A stretch of 64,000 bases of DNA from Fulvivirga ulvae (GCF_021389975.1 NZ_CP089981.1:186001-250000); one strand, 5' to 3'. Shown: positions 52,801-60,808, counted from the first letter of the stretch. Numbers and translations are program-made. Notes: generated from the sequence alone by a model not told the origin.

Positions 52801-53263
52801 GTCATTTATTATAGAAGAGCTGACCGATCTGGTTGAAGAAGCAGTATTATCCGAATTTGACAGGATTACGGAAAGGGGTGGTGTACTGGGGGCCATGGAA
52901 ACCATGTACCAGCGAAGCAAAATCCAGGAAGAAAGTCTGCATTACGAAACGTTGAAACACTCGGGCGAATACCCGATCATAGGTGTTAATACTTTCCTTA
53001 GCTCCAAAGGTTCTCCTACCGTAACACCACAGGAGGTGATCCGGGCTACCACTGAGGAGAAAGAATACCAGATAGAAATGCTGGGCAGGCTGCACAAGCA
53101 TTATGATCAGACGGCAACAGAAGAACTGAAGAAAATCCAGCAGAGTGCTATTCAAAATGAAAACCTCTTTGAGGCTCTCATGGAGGCCTGCAAAGTATGT
53201 TCACTGGGTCAAATTACAGACGCTTTGTTTGAAGTAGGCGGACAGTATAGAAGAAATATGTAA
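49889..53263 (+). CDS. icmF: Fused B12-dependent acyl-CoA mutase with G-protein chaperone (IcmF)
   Basis: 1124 residues, the typical size of IcmF. The order is a cobalamin-binding domain with D23-G-H25 (DGHDAAINIMRR), a MeaB-like GTPase with Walker A GTGGAGKSS (K209) and NKFD (343-346), a linker, and the large TIM-barrel substrate domain (about 560-1100, with YPFKREGEDPTRMFAGEG and HIAEAGANPITQLAFTL). This arrangement converts isobutyryl-CoA and n-butyryl-CoA, or related substrates such as isovaleryl-CoA, with adenosylcobalamin. Substrate choice cannot be fixed here. A TAnnTTTG box precedes the gene, and an inverted repeat follows. It acts in the cytoplasm. Confidence 0.96.
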   Translation: MKQIAPYKPKNKVRIVTAASLFDGHDAAINIMRRIIQATGCEVIHLGHDRSVEEVVNTAIQEDAQAIAMTSYQGGHTEYFKYMHDLLNEKGAGHIKIFGGGGGVILPEEIEELHQYGITRIYSPDDGRSMGLQGMINDMVEKCDFPTGNNLNGEVKHLPIKDPKAIARLISAAENYPEQSAPEFAEVHKKAEAVKIPVLGITGTGGAGKSSLVDELVRRFLIDFEDKNIAIVSVDPSKRKTGGALLGDRIRMNAIRNNRVYMRSLATRQSNLALSKHVAEAIQVLKAAEYDLIILETSGIGQSDTEITDHSDVSLYVMTPEYGAATQLEKIDMLDFADVIAINKFDKRGALDALRDVKKQYKRNHGLWEVSDEDIPVFGTIASQFNDPGMNRLYKEIMDVIVKETGADLNSTFEISNEMSEKIFVIPPKRTRYLSEIAENNRNYDKWVEDQGEVAQKLYSIRKSIDTLKESDIEDKDRLIKGLEASYEKVALDFDPRNKKILDEWPEKISKYKEPVYTFSVRGKDISIKTHTESLSHSQIPKVAVPRYEAWGDLLKWGLQENFPGEFPYTSGIYPFKREGEDPTRMFAGEGGPERTNRRFHYVSLDMPAKRLSTAFDSVTLYGNDPDHRPDIYGKIGNSGVSICCLDDAKKLYSGFNLADPKTSVSMTINGPAPMLLGFFMNAAIDQQCEIYIKENGLEKEVEKKISSIYKNDQRPEYQGKLPSGNDGLGLMLLGVTGDQVLPKDVYEKIKKETLSAVRGTVQADILKEDQAQNTCIFSTEFALRLMGDVQEYFINRNVRNFYSVSISGYHIAEAGANPITQLAFTLANGFTYVEYYLSRGMDINKFAPNLSFFFSNGIDPEYAVIGRVARRIWAKAMREKYGADARSQMLKYHIQTSGRSLHAQEIDFNDIRTTLQALYAIYDNCNSLHTNAYDEAITTPTEDSVRRAMAIQLIINKELGLAKNENPLQGSFIIEELTDLVEEAVLSEFDRITERGGVLGAMETMYQRSKIQEESLHYETLKHSGEYPIIGVNTFLSSKGSPTVTPQEVIRATTEEKEYQIEMLGRLHKHYDQTATEELKKIQQSAIQNENLFEALMEACKVCSLGQITDALFEVGGQYRRNM

Positions 53264-53299
53264 TCCCACAAAAAAAGAGGTTGTATCCAAAGTCCGGCT

Positions 53300-53342
53300 G
53301 GTAGGGGTTGCTACCGGTGAGACTTTTGATGCAACCCCTACC
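53300..53342. repeat. Perfect 12-bp inverted repeat between convergent icmF and LON-domain genes
   Basis: GGTAGGGGTTGC (53300-53311) and GCAACCCCTACC (53331-53342) around a 19-nt centre. It is placed where a bidirectional transcription end would be expected, but neither strand has a T-run. Confidence 0.7.
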
Positions 53343-53371
53343 TTCATTGACCTGATGTCTTTCCCGGGCAG

Positions 53372-53962
53372 CTAGTTGAGATAGAAATTATTTTTATGTT
53401 GTCTTTCCTGCTCAAGTATAAATTTTTGATACTTCAAGCGTTCTCTTAAGAAATTCTCTCTTTTTTCCCGAGTAAGCAATTTCAAATATTTAAGCCTGTC
53501 TCCAATATCAAGATTCAACTCGTTGGCTATATCATGAATATTAAAATCAGCACCAACGTCGGTTATATTTTTAAGTGCCATAAAACTTTTAAACTCATCA
53601 GAAAACCTGGAACTGACTTGCAGCTGCTCATTGGCATTTAGCATATAAACCTTCCCCCCCGGGTATGGATAAGGGAGCCACTGATTGTAATATTTCGTTA
53701 GCAAAAAAGTATCCACACACTTAGTTACAATATCTGACTCCCCTGTATCGTAGCGTTTCAATATACCTTCAAGGCGCATCAAAGCCCCCACCCGATCAGT
53801 ATTAAGTCCATGGGTATAATATATACCAAATTTGACATCTTTTTCTTCAACATCTTTTAAAAGCTCGCGGTATCTGAATTCAAATATATGTAATGGAATC
53901 AGCTCGTTGGGGAGGGGTAGGATTGATAAGGGGAAGACGGGTATTTCGACTAAATGCTCCAT
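53372..53962 (-). CDS. LON N-domain (substrate-binding) protein
   Basis: 196 residues with the stand-alone LON substrate-binding pattern: VEIPVFPLSILPLPNELIPLHIFEFRYRELL in three pieces at residues 4-34 (FPL-P-PLHIFExRYRxL). A variable middle and a C-terminal helical bundle with the acidic/Arg-rich LREKRENFLRERL-like stretch follow. There is no AAA+ or protease domain, so it is not Lon itself. Members may act as adaptors or chaperones. It is monocistronic, convergent with icmF and divergent from the PAS kinase gene. Confidence 0.88.
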   Translation of the reverse strand: MEHLVEIPVFPLSILPLPNELIPLHIFEFRYRELLKDVEEKDVKFGIYYTHGLNTDRVGALMRLEGILKRYDTGESDIVTKCVDTFLLTKYYNQWLPYPYPGGKVYMLNANEQLQVSSRFSDEFKSFMALKNITDVGADFNIHDIANELNLDIGDRLKYLKLLTREKRENFLRERLKYQKFILEQERQHKNNFYLN

Positions 53963-54029
53963 TAATTAACTAACATCCCCATTCAACTAAATGTTACGAG
54001 TCAATAACAAGAATACTCTTTGATAATGG

Positions 54030-54037
54030 TATTTTTG
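54030..54037 (+). promoter_or_regulatory. -7 box TATTTTTG of the PAS kinase gene
   Basis: Exact TAnnTTTG match, 25 bp before the ATG at 54063. Confidence 0.5.
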
Positions 54038-54062
54038 TCCGCTTTTTTCTATATTTCTAAAG

Positions 54063-55913
54063 ATGCCCGTCAAGAAAGAGTATTATGAACATCTTGAAAA
54101 ATCCTATTTTCCATTGCTAATCGCGAGGGAAAGTAGCAATCCCGGCCTATGGAACTGGAATGCTGAGCAAGACAGGATTATGTTGTCAGCAATATGCCGT
54201 GATATGTTTGAGACCCCTCACTCTCTCCTTAAAAGCTTAGATGACTTACTCAATATTGTTCATGAGGAGGACAGACCAGGTTTTAAACAAACCATAAATG
54301 ATGCATTGAATGCCAATATCAGCTTCACTTACGAAGCACGGATCAAAACCCCATCAGGGACCTTAAAACTATTAACCTTCTCCGGAGATTGTATTTTTGA
54401 TGAAGAAGAAAAAGTAGCGGGTATCTCAGGGATATGTATTGATTCTCCTAAAGACAAAACAAGATCAGTTGATAAGGCCTTATCTCAAAATGAAGAATTT
54501 ACTTCAAAACTTTTAAAGTATTCCCCTAATGCCCTGCTCATACACACCCCTCAAGGCATTATTTTATATGTCAATAAAACAGCGGCTGACCTCCTGAAGG
54601 CGGCATCACGAGAGGATATCATCGGCCGTTCGATTCAAAAATTCGCAAAAAAAGAAAATTATGACATTACCAGGCAGCGAATACAATCAATATTAGAGAC
54701 GGGTAGTGCCGCCCCAAAATTTGAGCAGGAGTTTGTTTGTTTTGATGGATCCGTCCTTACCGGCGAATCCATAATTGTTCCATTTGAATGGGAGGGCCAA
54801 ACGGTTATTTTATCGGTGGTAAGAGATGTTACTGAACAAAAGAAATACTTTAATTCTTTAAAATCTTCCGAAGAGAACCTGAAGGAACTGATCAAAAATA
54901 CACCGTTATCCCTTGCCATGCTGGATAAGGACATGAATTATGTGGCATGTAGCGCCAAGTACCTTGAAGACTGGTGGGTAAAAGACGAGGAGATGAACAT
55001 TGAAAAGATTGTAGGATTAAACCACTACGAGATATTTGAAGATGTAAGGGAAGACTGGAAGCATTTACATAAAAAATGCCTGGAAGGGGCTACAATTCTG
55101 AAAGAAGATGATTTTTTCATCAAAGCAGATGGGAAACGTGAGTGGATCCGTTGGCAAAACACGCCCTGGAGGGATTTTGACGGCACCATTAAAGGCATCA
55201 TCATGTTTTCAGAGTTTATAACAGAGCGTAAGGAAGGCGAAGAACTGATTAAGGAAAGTCAGGCTAAGCTCAGCACCATACTGGAAAACCTACCGGGTAT
55301 GGTTTATGGCTGCAAAAATGATCCCGACTGGACCATGAATTTCGCCAGTAACGGCTCTACTGAGCTGACCGGCTATTCGCCTGATGAGTTTTTGAGGGAA
55401 AATGATCCTATCTCATTAAAAAAAATTACCCATCCTGATGATGTAGACTATGTCTGGAGAAAAATAAGAGAGGCCCTTGAGCACCGGGAGATCTTCGAAA
55501 TTCAATACAGAATATTAACCAAAAGCGGTGATATCAAGTTTATGTTTGAACGGGGACAGGGGATATTCGACAAAAATGGCAAAATGCTGTCCCTCGAAGG
55601 TATAATACTGGATGTTTCAAAGCAAAAAGCCATAGAAGACCGGCTTAGGAAAAGCGAAGCCAATCTTATTGAAGCCCAGCGGGTGGCAAGTCTGGGTAGT
55701 TGGGAGTGGCATGTGGATAGCCATGAGCTGCTATGGTCCGACGAATACTACAGAATATGTGGGTTAGAACCCGGTAAAGTCACTCCGTCATTTGAATATT
55801 GCATAGAGGTACTGCACCCGGAAGATAGAAAAAAAGCAAAGGAAGCATTTAATTATGTATTGCAAAAAAAAAGAACCCTGCCAGCTAGACGCCCGGATCA
55901 TCAGAAAAGATAA
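54063..55913 (+). CDS. PAS-repeat histidine kinase, N-terminal part (frameshifted)
   Basis: 616 codons until the frame ends. It holds about four PAS modules (roughly 5-130, 145-260, 275-395 and 405-525) plus the first part of a fifth (from about 540, SLGSWEWHVDSHELLWSDEY). There is no signal peptide or membrane span, so the sensor is probably cytoplasmic. The fifth PAS breaks at HPEDRKKAKEAFNYVLQKK. Its continuation (EPCQLDARIIRKDNEVRYVT) lies in the frame that opens at 55855. The break coincides with nine consecutive A at 55864-55872; removing one A restores the PAS continuity exactly. The rest of the kinase is in the next entry. Confidence 0.85.
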   Translation: MPVKKEYYEHLEKSYFPLLIARESSNPGLWNWNAEQDRIMLSAICRDMFETPHSLLKSLDDLLNIVHEEDRPGFKQTINDALNANISFTYEARIKTPSGTLKLLTFSGDCIFDEEEKVAGISGICIDSPKDKTRSVDKALSQNEEFTSKLLKYSPNALLIHTPQGIILYVNKTAADLLKAASREDIIGRSIQKFAKKENYDITRQRIQSILETGSAAPKFEQEFVCFDGSVLTGESIIVPFEWEGQTVILSVVRDVTEQKKYFNSLKSSEENLKELIKNTPLSLAMLDKDMNYVACSAKYLEDWWVKDEEMNIEKIVGLNHYEIFEDVREDWKHLHKKCLEGATILKEDDFFIKADGKREWIRWQNTPWRDFDGTIKGIIMFSEFITERKEGEELIKESQAKLSTILENLPGMVYGCKNDPDWTMNFASNGSTELTGYSPDEFLRENDPISLKKITHPDDVDYVWRKIREALEHREIFEIQYRILTKSGDIKFMFERGQGIFDKNGKMLSLEGIILDVSKQKAIEDRLRKSEANLIEAQRVASLGSWEWHVDSHELLWSDEYYRICGLEPGKVTPSFEYCIEVLHPEDRKKAKEAFNYVLQKKRTLPARRPDHQKR

Positions 55914-57474
55914 TGAAGTACGGTATGTAACCTACAGGGCAGAGCTTACTACTGACAAGGATGGCAAGGCAGTGAAAATGGTTGGATCAATACAGGATAT
56001 TACTGATAAAAAGAAGGCTGAAGTAAACCTGAAGGAAAGTGAAAATCGCAACAGAGCACTGCTTAGCGCCTTGCCCGATATCATTTTTATATTAAACATT
56101 GACGGGACTTATCTACACTGCCAGGTATCGGACCGGTCCACACTTCTGCTTCCTCCACACGAGCTTGTAGGCAGGAACGTCAAGGAGTTGTTTGCTCCGG
56201 AACTGGCTGCTCAGTTCCTTGCGAAGTTCAGGGCCGCTCATGATGATAATACCATTCAAACCCTTGAGTACTCGATCAGTATCGACGGGGAAGAAATGTA
56301 TTTCGAGGCAAGAATTGTAAAATATAAGGCCAGACAGGTCTTTGCTGTCATTCGTGACATAACCAAGACCAAAAAAAGCGAACTGGAGGCCAGGGAGTCA
56401 GAAAAAAGGTTCTATAAAGCTTTTCATATCAGCCCGATTCCCATTACAATATCTCATATCGAAAATGGTGAGCTGCTTGAAGTCAATGACAGGTTTCTGC
56501 AGTTAGTCAATATGCCCAGGGAAGAAGTAATCGGCTCATCGGCCATTGACCTTGGCTTTTGGGCCGATGACGGCGACCGCAATGCCTTTATAAGTGAGCT
56601 TAAAAGAGAAGGGAGGGTAAACGGTTTTGATGGCCGCCTGCGAACGCGGGACAATGGCATCAGGGATGTAATCCTTTCCGCAGAGTTAATCAGCATCGAC
56701 AACAAAAACTGTATACTATTGATGATCTTCGATATCTCTGAGCGAAAACAGGCTGAGAATGCGCTTATCAGTCTTACTGAAGAACTAACTGCCTCCAACC
56801 ACGAATTGAGACAGTTTGCGTATATCACATCTCACAATCTGCGTGCTCCGGTTGTTAATATAGATACTCTACTCCAGTTTATAGATAAGGAAAACCTCAA
56901 TGCCTCTGGGAATGCGGAGGTTCTGGATAAAATAGAAATCTCAGTAGATCAGTTAAAGTCTACACTCAATGATATTATTCAACTTGTAGCGGTAAAGGAC
57001 AACCGCTATGAACCCGATGAAAAGATTTATTTTGAAGAAGTTTTTGACATTGTTACAACCAACCTTGCATCACAAATTGCAAGCTCCGGAGCTGAATTAA
57101 ATTTTGATTTCCAGGAAAAGTACATTATGTTCAAAAAACCTCTCCTTGAAAGCATTGTACAAAACCTGGTTTCCAATGCTGTAAAATATAAAAGTGACAA
57201 ACCTTTACATATAGATGTTAGAACTTACAATAAAGGTGAATACATTTGCATGTCCGTAAAAGACAACGGTAAAGGAATTGATCTTACGCTCTATAAAGAC
57301 CGCCTGTTTGGCATGTATCAGAGATTTCATGAAGATACTGAAGGTAAAGGTTTAGGCCTTTATATTATCAAATCTCAAATTGAATCTATGGGAGGAGAAA
57401 TAGAGGCTGAAAGTGAGCCCAACGTAGGATCCGTTTTTAACGTTTACTTTAAAGTACATAAAGACAAGAATTGA
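55855..57474 (+). CDS. PAS-repeat histidine kinase, C-terminal part (frameshifted)
   Basis: The 539-codon frame starts inside the interrupted fifth PAS. It is followed by two more PAS modules (about 50-170 and 180-305) and a kinase core. That core has the HisKA-like HNLRAPVVNIDTLLQF (His at 56833-56835) and a HATPase with NLVSNAVKYKS, DNGKGIDL and GKGLGLYIIKSQ. The ATG at 55855 is an artefact of the shifted frame; the real protein most likely runs 54063-57474 (about 1137 residues). Transcriptional slippage on the A9 tract could still yield full-length protein. The response regulator starts 5 nt after the stop. Confidence 0.85.
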   Translation: MYCKKKEPCQLDARIIRKDNEVRYVTYRAELTTDKDGKAVKMVGSIQDITDKKKAEVNLKESENRNRALLSALPDIIFILNIDGTYLHCQVSDRSTLLLPPHELVGRNVKELFAPELAAQFLAKFRAAHDDNTIQTLEYSISIDGEEMYFEARIVKYKARQVFAVIRDITKTKKSELEARESEKRFYKAFHISPIPITISHIENGELLEVNDRFLQLVNMPREEVIGSSAIDLGFWADDGDRNAFISELKREGRVNGFDGRLRTRDNGIRDVILSAELISIDNKNCILLMIFDISERKQAENALISLTEELTASNHELRQFAYITSHNLRAPVVNIDTLLQFIDKENLNASGNAEVLDKIEISVDQLKSTLNDIIQLVAVKDNRYEPDEKIYFEEVFDIVTTNLASQIASSGAELNFDFQEKYIMFKKPLLESIVQNLVSNAVKYKSDKPLHIDVRTYNKGEYICMSVKDNGKGIDLTLYKDRLFGMYQRFHEDTEGKGLGLYIIKSQIESMGGEIEAESEPNVGSVFNVYFKVHKDKN

Positions 57475-57479
57475 CGAGG

Positions 57480-57893
57480 ATGATGGCTAAAGTGAATAGC
57501 ATTGTAATTATAGATGATGATGACGTTTCTAATTTCATCTATAAAAGGGTTATAGAAACGACAAAAGCTGCAGATAAGATCACTACGTTTATCAGGGCGC
57601 GTGAAGCGCTGGAATACCTTGAAGAAACCGCCCAATCCTCTCCGGATGAATTTCCTGATATTATTTTTCTGGATATTAATATGCCTGTTATGAATGGATG
57701 GCAGTTTCTGGAAAAATATCAAACCAGCTTCCGGTCCAACCTTACAAAAAGACCCATCCTGTGTATGCTCAGCTCATCTGTATATCAGGAAGATATCACC
57801 AAAGCCTATACATATGCTGATGTAAAAGAATATATCTCAAAACCGCTTACCAGCCAGATAATGAGTAACCTGATCCAAAAACACTTTAGCTGA
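57480..57893 (+). CDS. Single-domain response regulator
   Basis: 137 residues from the ATG at 57480. An in-frame TTG at 57471 overlaps the kinase stop and is less likely. It is a stand-alone REC domain: acidic pocket in VIIDDDDVSNF, phospho-acceptor Asp65 in IIFLDINMPVMNGW, conserved Ser in MLSSSVYQED and Lys in YISKPLT. No output domain is present, so it probably relays to another protein. It directly follows the PAS histidine kinase, which lacks its own receiver, making the pair a two-component unit. Confidence 0.93.
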   Translation: MMAKVNSIVIIDDDDVSNFIYKRVIETTKAADKITTFIRAREALEYLEETAQSSPDEFPDIIFLDINMPVMNGWQFLEKYQTSFRSNLTKRPILCMLSSSVYQEDITKAYTYADVKEYISKPLTSQIMSNLIQKHFS

Positions 57894-57975
57894 TCTTAAC
57901 ATTGTTTAACCATTGCTTATGGAAACCCTTTAACATCCGGGAATTTCAGCTTAATTTTAACCAGATATCTCATTA

Positions 57976-58000
57976 CTCAATACTAATATCTCAATACTAA
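57976..58000. repeat. Tandem CTCAATACTAA direct repeat before osmC-like gene
   Basis: CTCAATACTAA at 57976-57986 and 57990-58000, with a weaker copy (ATCTCATTACT) just upstream. The 14-bp period and position 3 bp before the ATG suggest a regulator or leader effect, unproven. Confidence 0.5.
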
Positions 58001-58003
58001 AAC

Positions 58004-58411
58004 ATGAAAACCGTTACTAAAACAAGATACGTATCAGATTATGAATATGAGGCTACTAACTCACAGGGTCTCAAAGTAAAGATTGATATGAAGGACCAGG
58101 GCAAGGCTGACCAGTCTCCCATGGAGTTGGTTTTGTCGGCTCTTTCAGGCTGCGTGGCTGTTGAAGTGGCCCTCATGATTAAAAAAAGAAGAAAGACCCT
58201 GGTAGATTTCGTCATTGAAGCGGAAGGAACCAGAAGAGATGAAACTCCCAAATATTACACAGATATACACCTTAAATTTATCCTCACCTCTCCTGATGCA
58301 AACGAGGAAGAATTGAAAAAGGTAACAAAACTTTCACTTGAAAAGTACTGTTCTGTAGCCTCTTCGCTAAAAGCCAATATTACTTTTAGTACTGAAGTGG
58401 TCAGAAGTTAA
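58004..58411 (+). CDS. OsmC/Ohr-family protein
   Basis: 135 residues. The OsmC fold is seen in KVKIDMKDQGKADQSPMELVLSALSGCVAVEV (split: DQGKADQSPMELV, then LSALSGCVAVEV) with the first active Cys near 51, and the second in SLEKYCSVASSLK near 113. OsmC proteins reduce organic hydroperoxides in the cytoplasm using these Cys residues; the conserved Arg/Glu context supports redox activity. It overlaps the convergent hutI gene by 4 nt at the stop codons (TTAA), so the two transcription ends are interlocked. Confidence 0.92.
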   Translation: MKTVTKTRYVSDYEYEATNSQGLKVKIDMKDQGKADQSPMELVLSALSGCVAVEVALMIKKRRKTLVDFVIEAEGTRRDETPKYYTDIHLKFILTSPDANEEELKKVTKLSLEKYCSVASSLKANITFSTEVVRS

Positions 58412-59664
58412 ACTGCATCAAACAATCCTTTGTTGATTATTTCTCCATTGAGTATGGTGGTATGAATAAGGTTTGAACCAAAGGCATACGGCATATAAGC
58501 ATACGATGGTATTTCATTGGTGATAAAAACATTAGCCACCTTACCTTTGGTAATGCTACCATACTCATTCTGAAGCTCGAGGGCATACGCTGTATTGATA
58601 GTAGCTGCATTAATAGCTTCCTCAGGAGTCATTTTCATTTTTATACATGCCAGGGACAGCATCAATGGCATATTTCCGCAAGGGGCACTTCCCGGGTTAT
58701 AGTCCGTAGCCAGCGCTAGCGGCAGGCCTGCATTGAGCATGTCCCTTGCCGGTGGATAAGATGTACCAAGAAAAAATGCAGCACCAGGGAGCAAGGTAGG
58801 CATAACATCCGTTTGCTGAAGTGCCTTGATCTCCTCTTCACCCATGGCTTCCAGGTGATCTACACTCACTGCTCCCGTCTTCACACCTACCTGTACGCCA
58901 CCAGATATATGCAACTGGTTGGCATGGATTTTAGGCTTCATCCCATACTTCTTGCCGTGTTCCATAATATCTTCAGTCTCTTCTGGCGTAAAAAATCCCT
59001 TTTCACAAAAAGCGTCGATATAGTCAGCAAGCCCTTCCTCAGCAATAGCCGGGATCATCTCCTCCTTAATGAGTTTGATATAATCATTGCGGTCAGTATA
59101 ATCCTTAGGTATGGCATGTGCTCCCAGAAAAGTAGTTTTTACCCTAAGCGGACTGCTCTCTCCTACTCTTTTAGCCACACGCAACATCTTAATTTCATCT
59201 CTTGTCGTAAGCCCATAACCACTTTTTATTTCAACTACCCCTGTACCAAATCTGATGATCTCCTGGGCACGGATCATGGCGCTTTCAAAAAGCTCGTCTT
59301 CAGTAGTTTGCTGAAGTCTCTTGGCAGAATTAAGAATGCCCCCACCCTTAGCGGCAATCTCAGCATAAGACATACCCTTTATCTTGTAGACAAACTCTTC
59401 CTCCCGGCTCGCGGCAAAAACCAGGTGAGTATGTGAATCAACAAACGATGGAAATACAAACCTTCCGGAAGCATTGATCACTTCATCGGCATCCACAGCC
59501 GGCATATTGTCCATGTATCCAAAATCTGCTATTTTACCATCCTTCAAGTATAAGAAAGCATTTTCGATTACCGGCAAATCGGCCATACTCTCTCCAGCCA
59601 CCCATTTCAGGCTGGTGTTTCTAACCTGCACAAGACCTTTTATATTCTGAATAAGTATTTCCAT
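58408..59664 (-). CDS. hutI: Imidazolonepropionase
   Basis: 418 residues, normal for HutI. The amidohydrolase metal site DSHTHLVFA is near 76-84, with HAIPK near 185 and the substrate region GYGLTTRDE near 145. It hydrolyses imidazolonepropionate in histidine degradation; other hut genes are not in the window. The gene ends in an overlap with osmC-like. Its -7 box ends only 4 nt before the ATG and lies within the T-tract of the upstream terminator, so the start and the previous gene's end are interwoven. Confidence 0.96.
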   Translation of the reverse strand: MEILIQNIKGLVQVRNTSLKWVAGESMADLPVIENAFLYLKDGKIADFGYMDNMPAVDADEVINASGRFVFPSFVDSHTHLVFAASREEEFVYKIKGMSYAEIAAKGGGILNSAKRLQQTTEDELFESAMIRAQEIIRFGTGVVEIKSGYGLTTRDEIKMLRVAKRVGESSPLRVKTTFLGAHAIPKDYTDRNDYIKLIKEEMIPAIAEEGLADYIDAFCEKGFFTPEETEDIMEHGKKYGMKPKIHANQLHISGGVQVGVKTGAVSVDHLEAMGEEEIKALQQTDVMPTLLPGAAFFLGTSYPPARDMLNAGLPLALATDYNPGSAPCGNMPLMLSLACIKMKMTPEEAINAATINTAYALELQNEYGSITKGKVANVFITNEIPSYAYMPYAFGSNLIHTTILNGEIINKGLFDAV

Positions 59665-59668
59665 ACCA

Positions 59669-59676
59669 CAAAAATA
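59669..59676 (-). promoter_or_regulatory. -7 box TATTTTTG of hutI, inside the upstream terminator tail
   Basis: Reverse-strand exact TAnnTTTG match ending 4 nt before the ATG at 59664. The same bases form part of the T-run of the terminator at 59680-59707. Confidence 0.5.
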
Positions 59677-59707
59677 AAAAAGGCTGATACTTCATGGTAC
59701 CAGCCTT
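59671..59707 (-). terminator. Rho-independent terminator of the outer-membrane protein gene
   Basis: 7-bp stem AAGGCTG / CAGCCTT (59680-59686 and 59701-59707), extended by partial inner pairing, and TTTTTTATTTT on the minus strand. Confidence 0.85.
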
Positions 59708-59730
59708 CGCATTTATTTCAATATTTTATA

Positions 59731-60762
59731 TTATTTACCGAATGCCTCTACAGAATAATCAAGATTAGTACTGTATACAGGGAAGCTGATCTTGATCAGT
59801 GCATAAAAGCCCTGCCCCTTAACACCGGGCCTGATGCCAACCTCTCCGCCATAACTCCAGCTCAGTGTTCTGTTAAATTTACCATCAAGGCCGGCTCTAA
59901 AACCAAATATACTGGTATCAAGCACATCAGATGAGAATGTCCTGCCATCCACACGAATGTCGTCAAGACCTACTGAAGGTGCAATAATAATATCGAAGAA
60001 AGCCGTGAGGATAAGATCATCCACACCTTCCTGGTATTTGTTGTCAAAATCAACAGCTACATTACGGATCCAGCTCATTGATCCTCCCAGGTACAAACCT
60101 GCCACATTCATGCTGGTAAAAACTTCCAGATCTTCGGGCTCTCCATTAGCATCCTGACCTATTGGGATAGGCCCTCCCAGGTCATCCTTAAAAACTTCCA
60201 TTGTTTTATCCTGAGCGTCCAGCAATCTGTTCACATCAATAGCGGAATCAAAGAATAGGCCTCCTAGTCTGGCACCATATATTTTCCTTACTTTGCAAGG
60301 TATTTCAGCACTTAAAGGTACACGTGAAGCCCACTTGTCTCCTTTATAGCTTTTTCGGTACAGGAACATCTTTGTTTTTGAGCTCTCATCAAAATCCTTG
60401 ACATGATAAGTACCTCCAAACTCATAATAATTAAGGATAGCAATCTCATTGGTCACTTCACTGTTCTTATGAGCAATATCCCTGGTAAGGTCAAACTTCC
60501 TCGAATAAGTTTTTCTTGCATGTGCCCTGAATTGCATTTTATCTTTATGAAAGTAAGTTGCTTCCAATCCAAAACCTGCGTTGACGTTGGCTTTCCATAA
60601 CTCACCGTAAATAGGCTGAAACTGCACAAAAAGTGTATTAATGGCATACGGCTCATCATACAGTTCTTCGTACGTTACAGGCTGCTGGTCATTTCTTTTT
60701 TGCGCATGCGTGGCTATAGCTGCAACAAGAAAAATTGTAGAAAAAATGAGAGACTTTTTCAC
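59731..60762 (-). CDS. Outer-membrane beta-barrel-like hypothetical protein
   Basis: 343 residues from a GTG at 60762; a TTG 10 codons earlier is less plausible. A signal peptide (ATHAQ) is followed by a strand-rich protein with many aromatic/Gly strands and a terminal strand ending in YSVEAFGK. The pattern (FVQFQPIYGELWKANVNAG; LNYYEFGGTYH; NVAGLYLGGSMSWIR; YGGEVGIRPGVKGQGFYAL) suggests an outer-membrane barrel of unknown function. It has its own promoter and terminator. It may take part in surface or type IX-secretion-related biology, but nothing beyond location can be claimed. Confidence 0.7.
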   Translation of the reverse strand: MKKSLIFSTIFLVAAIATHAQKRNDQQPVTYEELYDEPYAINTLFVQFQPIYGELWKANVNAGFGLEATYFHKDKMQFRAHARKTYSRKFDLTRDIAHKNSEVTNEIAILNYYEFGGTYHVKDFDESSKTKMFLYRKSYKGDKWASRVPLSAEIPCKVRKIYGARLGGLFFDSAIDVNRLLDAQDKTMEVFKDDLGGPIPIGQDANGEPEDLEVFTSMNVAGLYLGGSMSWIRNVAVDFDNKYQEGVDDLILTAFFDIIIAPSVGLDDIRVDGRTFSSDVLDTSIFGFRAGLDGKFNRTLSWSYGGEVGIRPGVKGQGFYALIKISFPVYSTNLDYSVEAFGK

Positions 60763-60808
60763 TGTGATCAAATTAAAAAATAGGTTTACCAACCGGACAC
60801 AAGTTAAT

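Noticed and set aside
58813..59436. 207-codon open frame on the plus strand
   Set aside because: Antisense to hutI; no domain or start context, so a shadow of the real gene.
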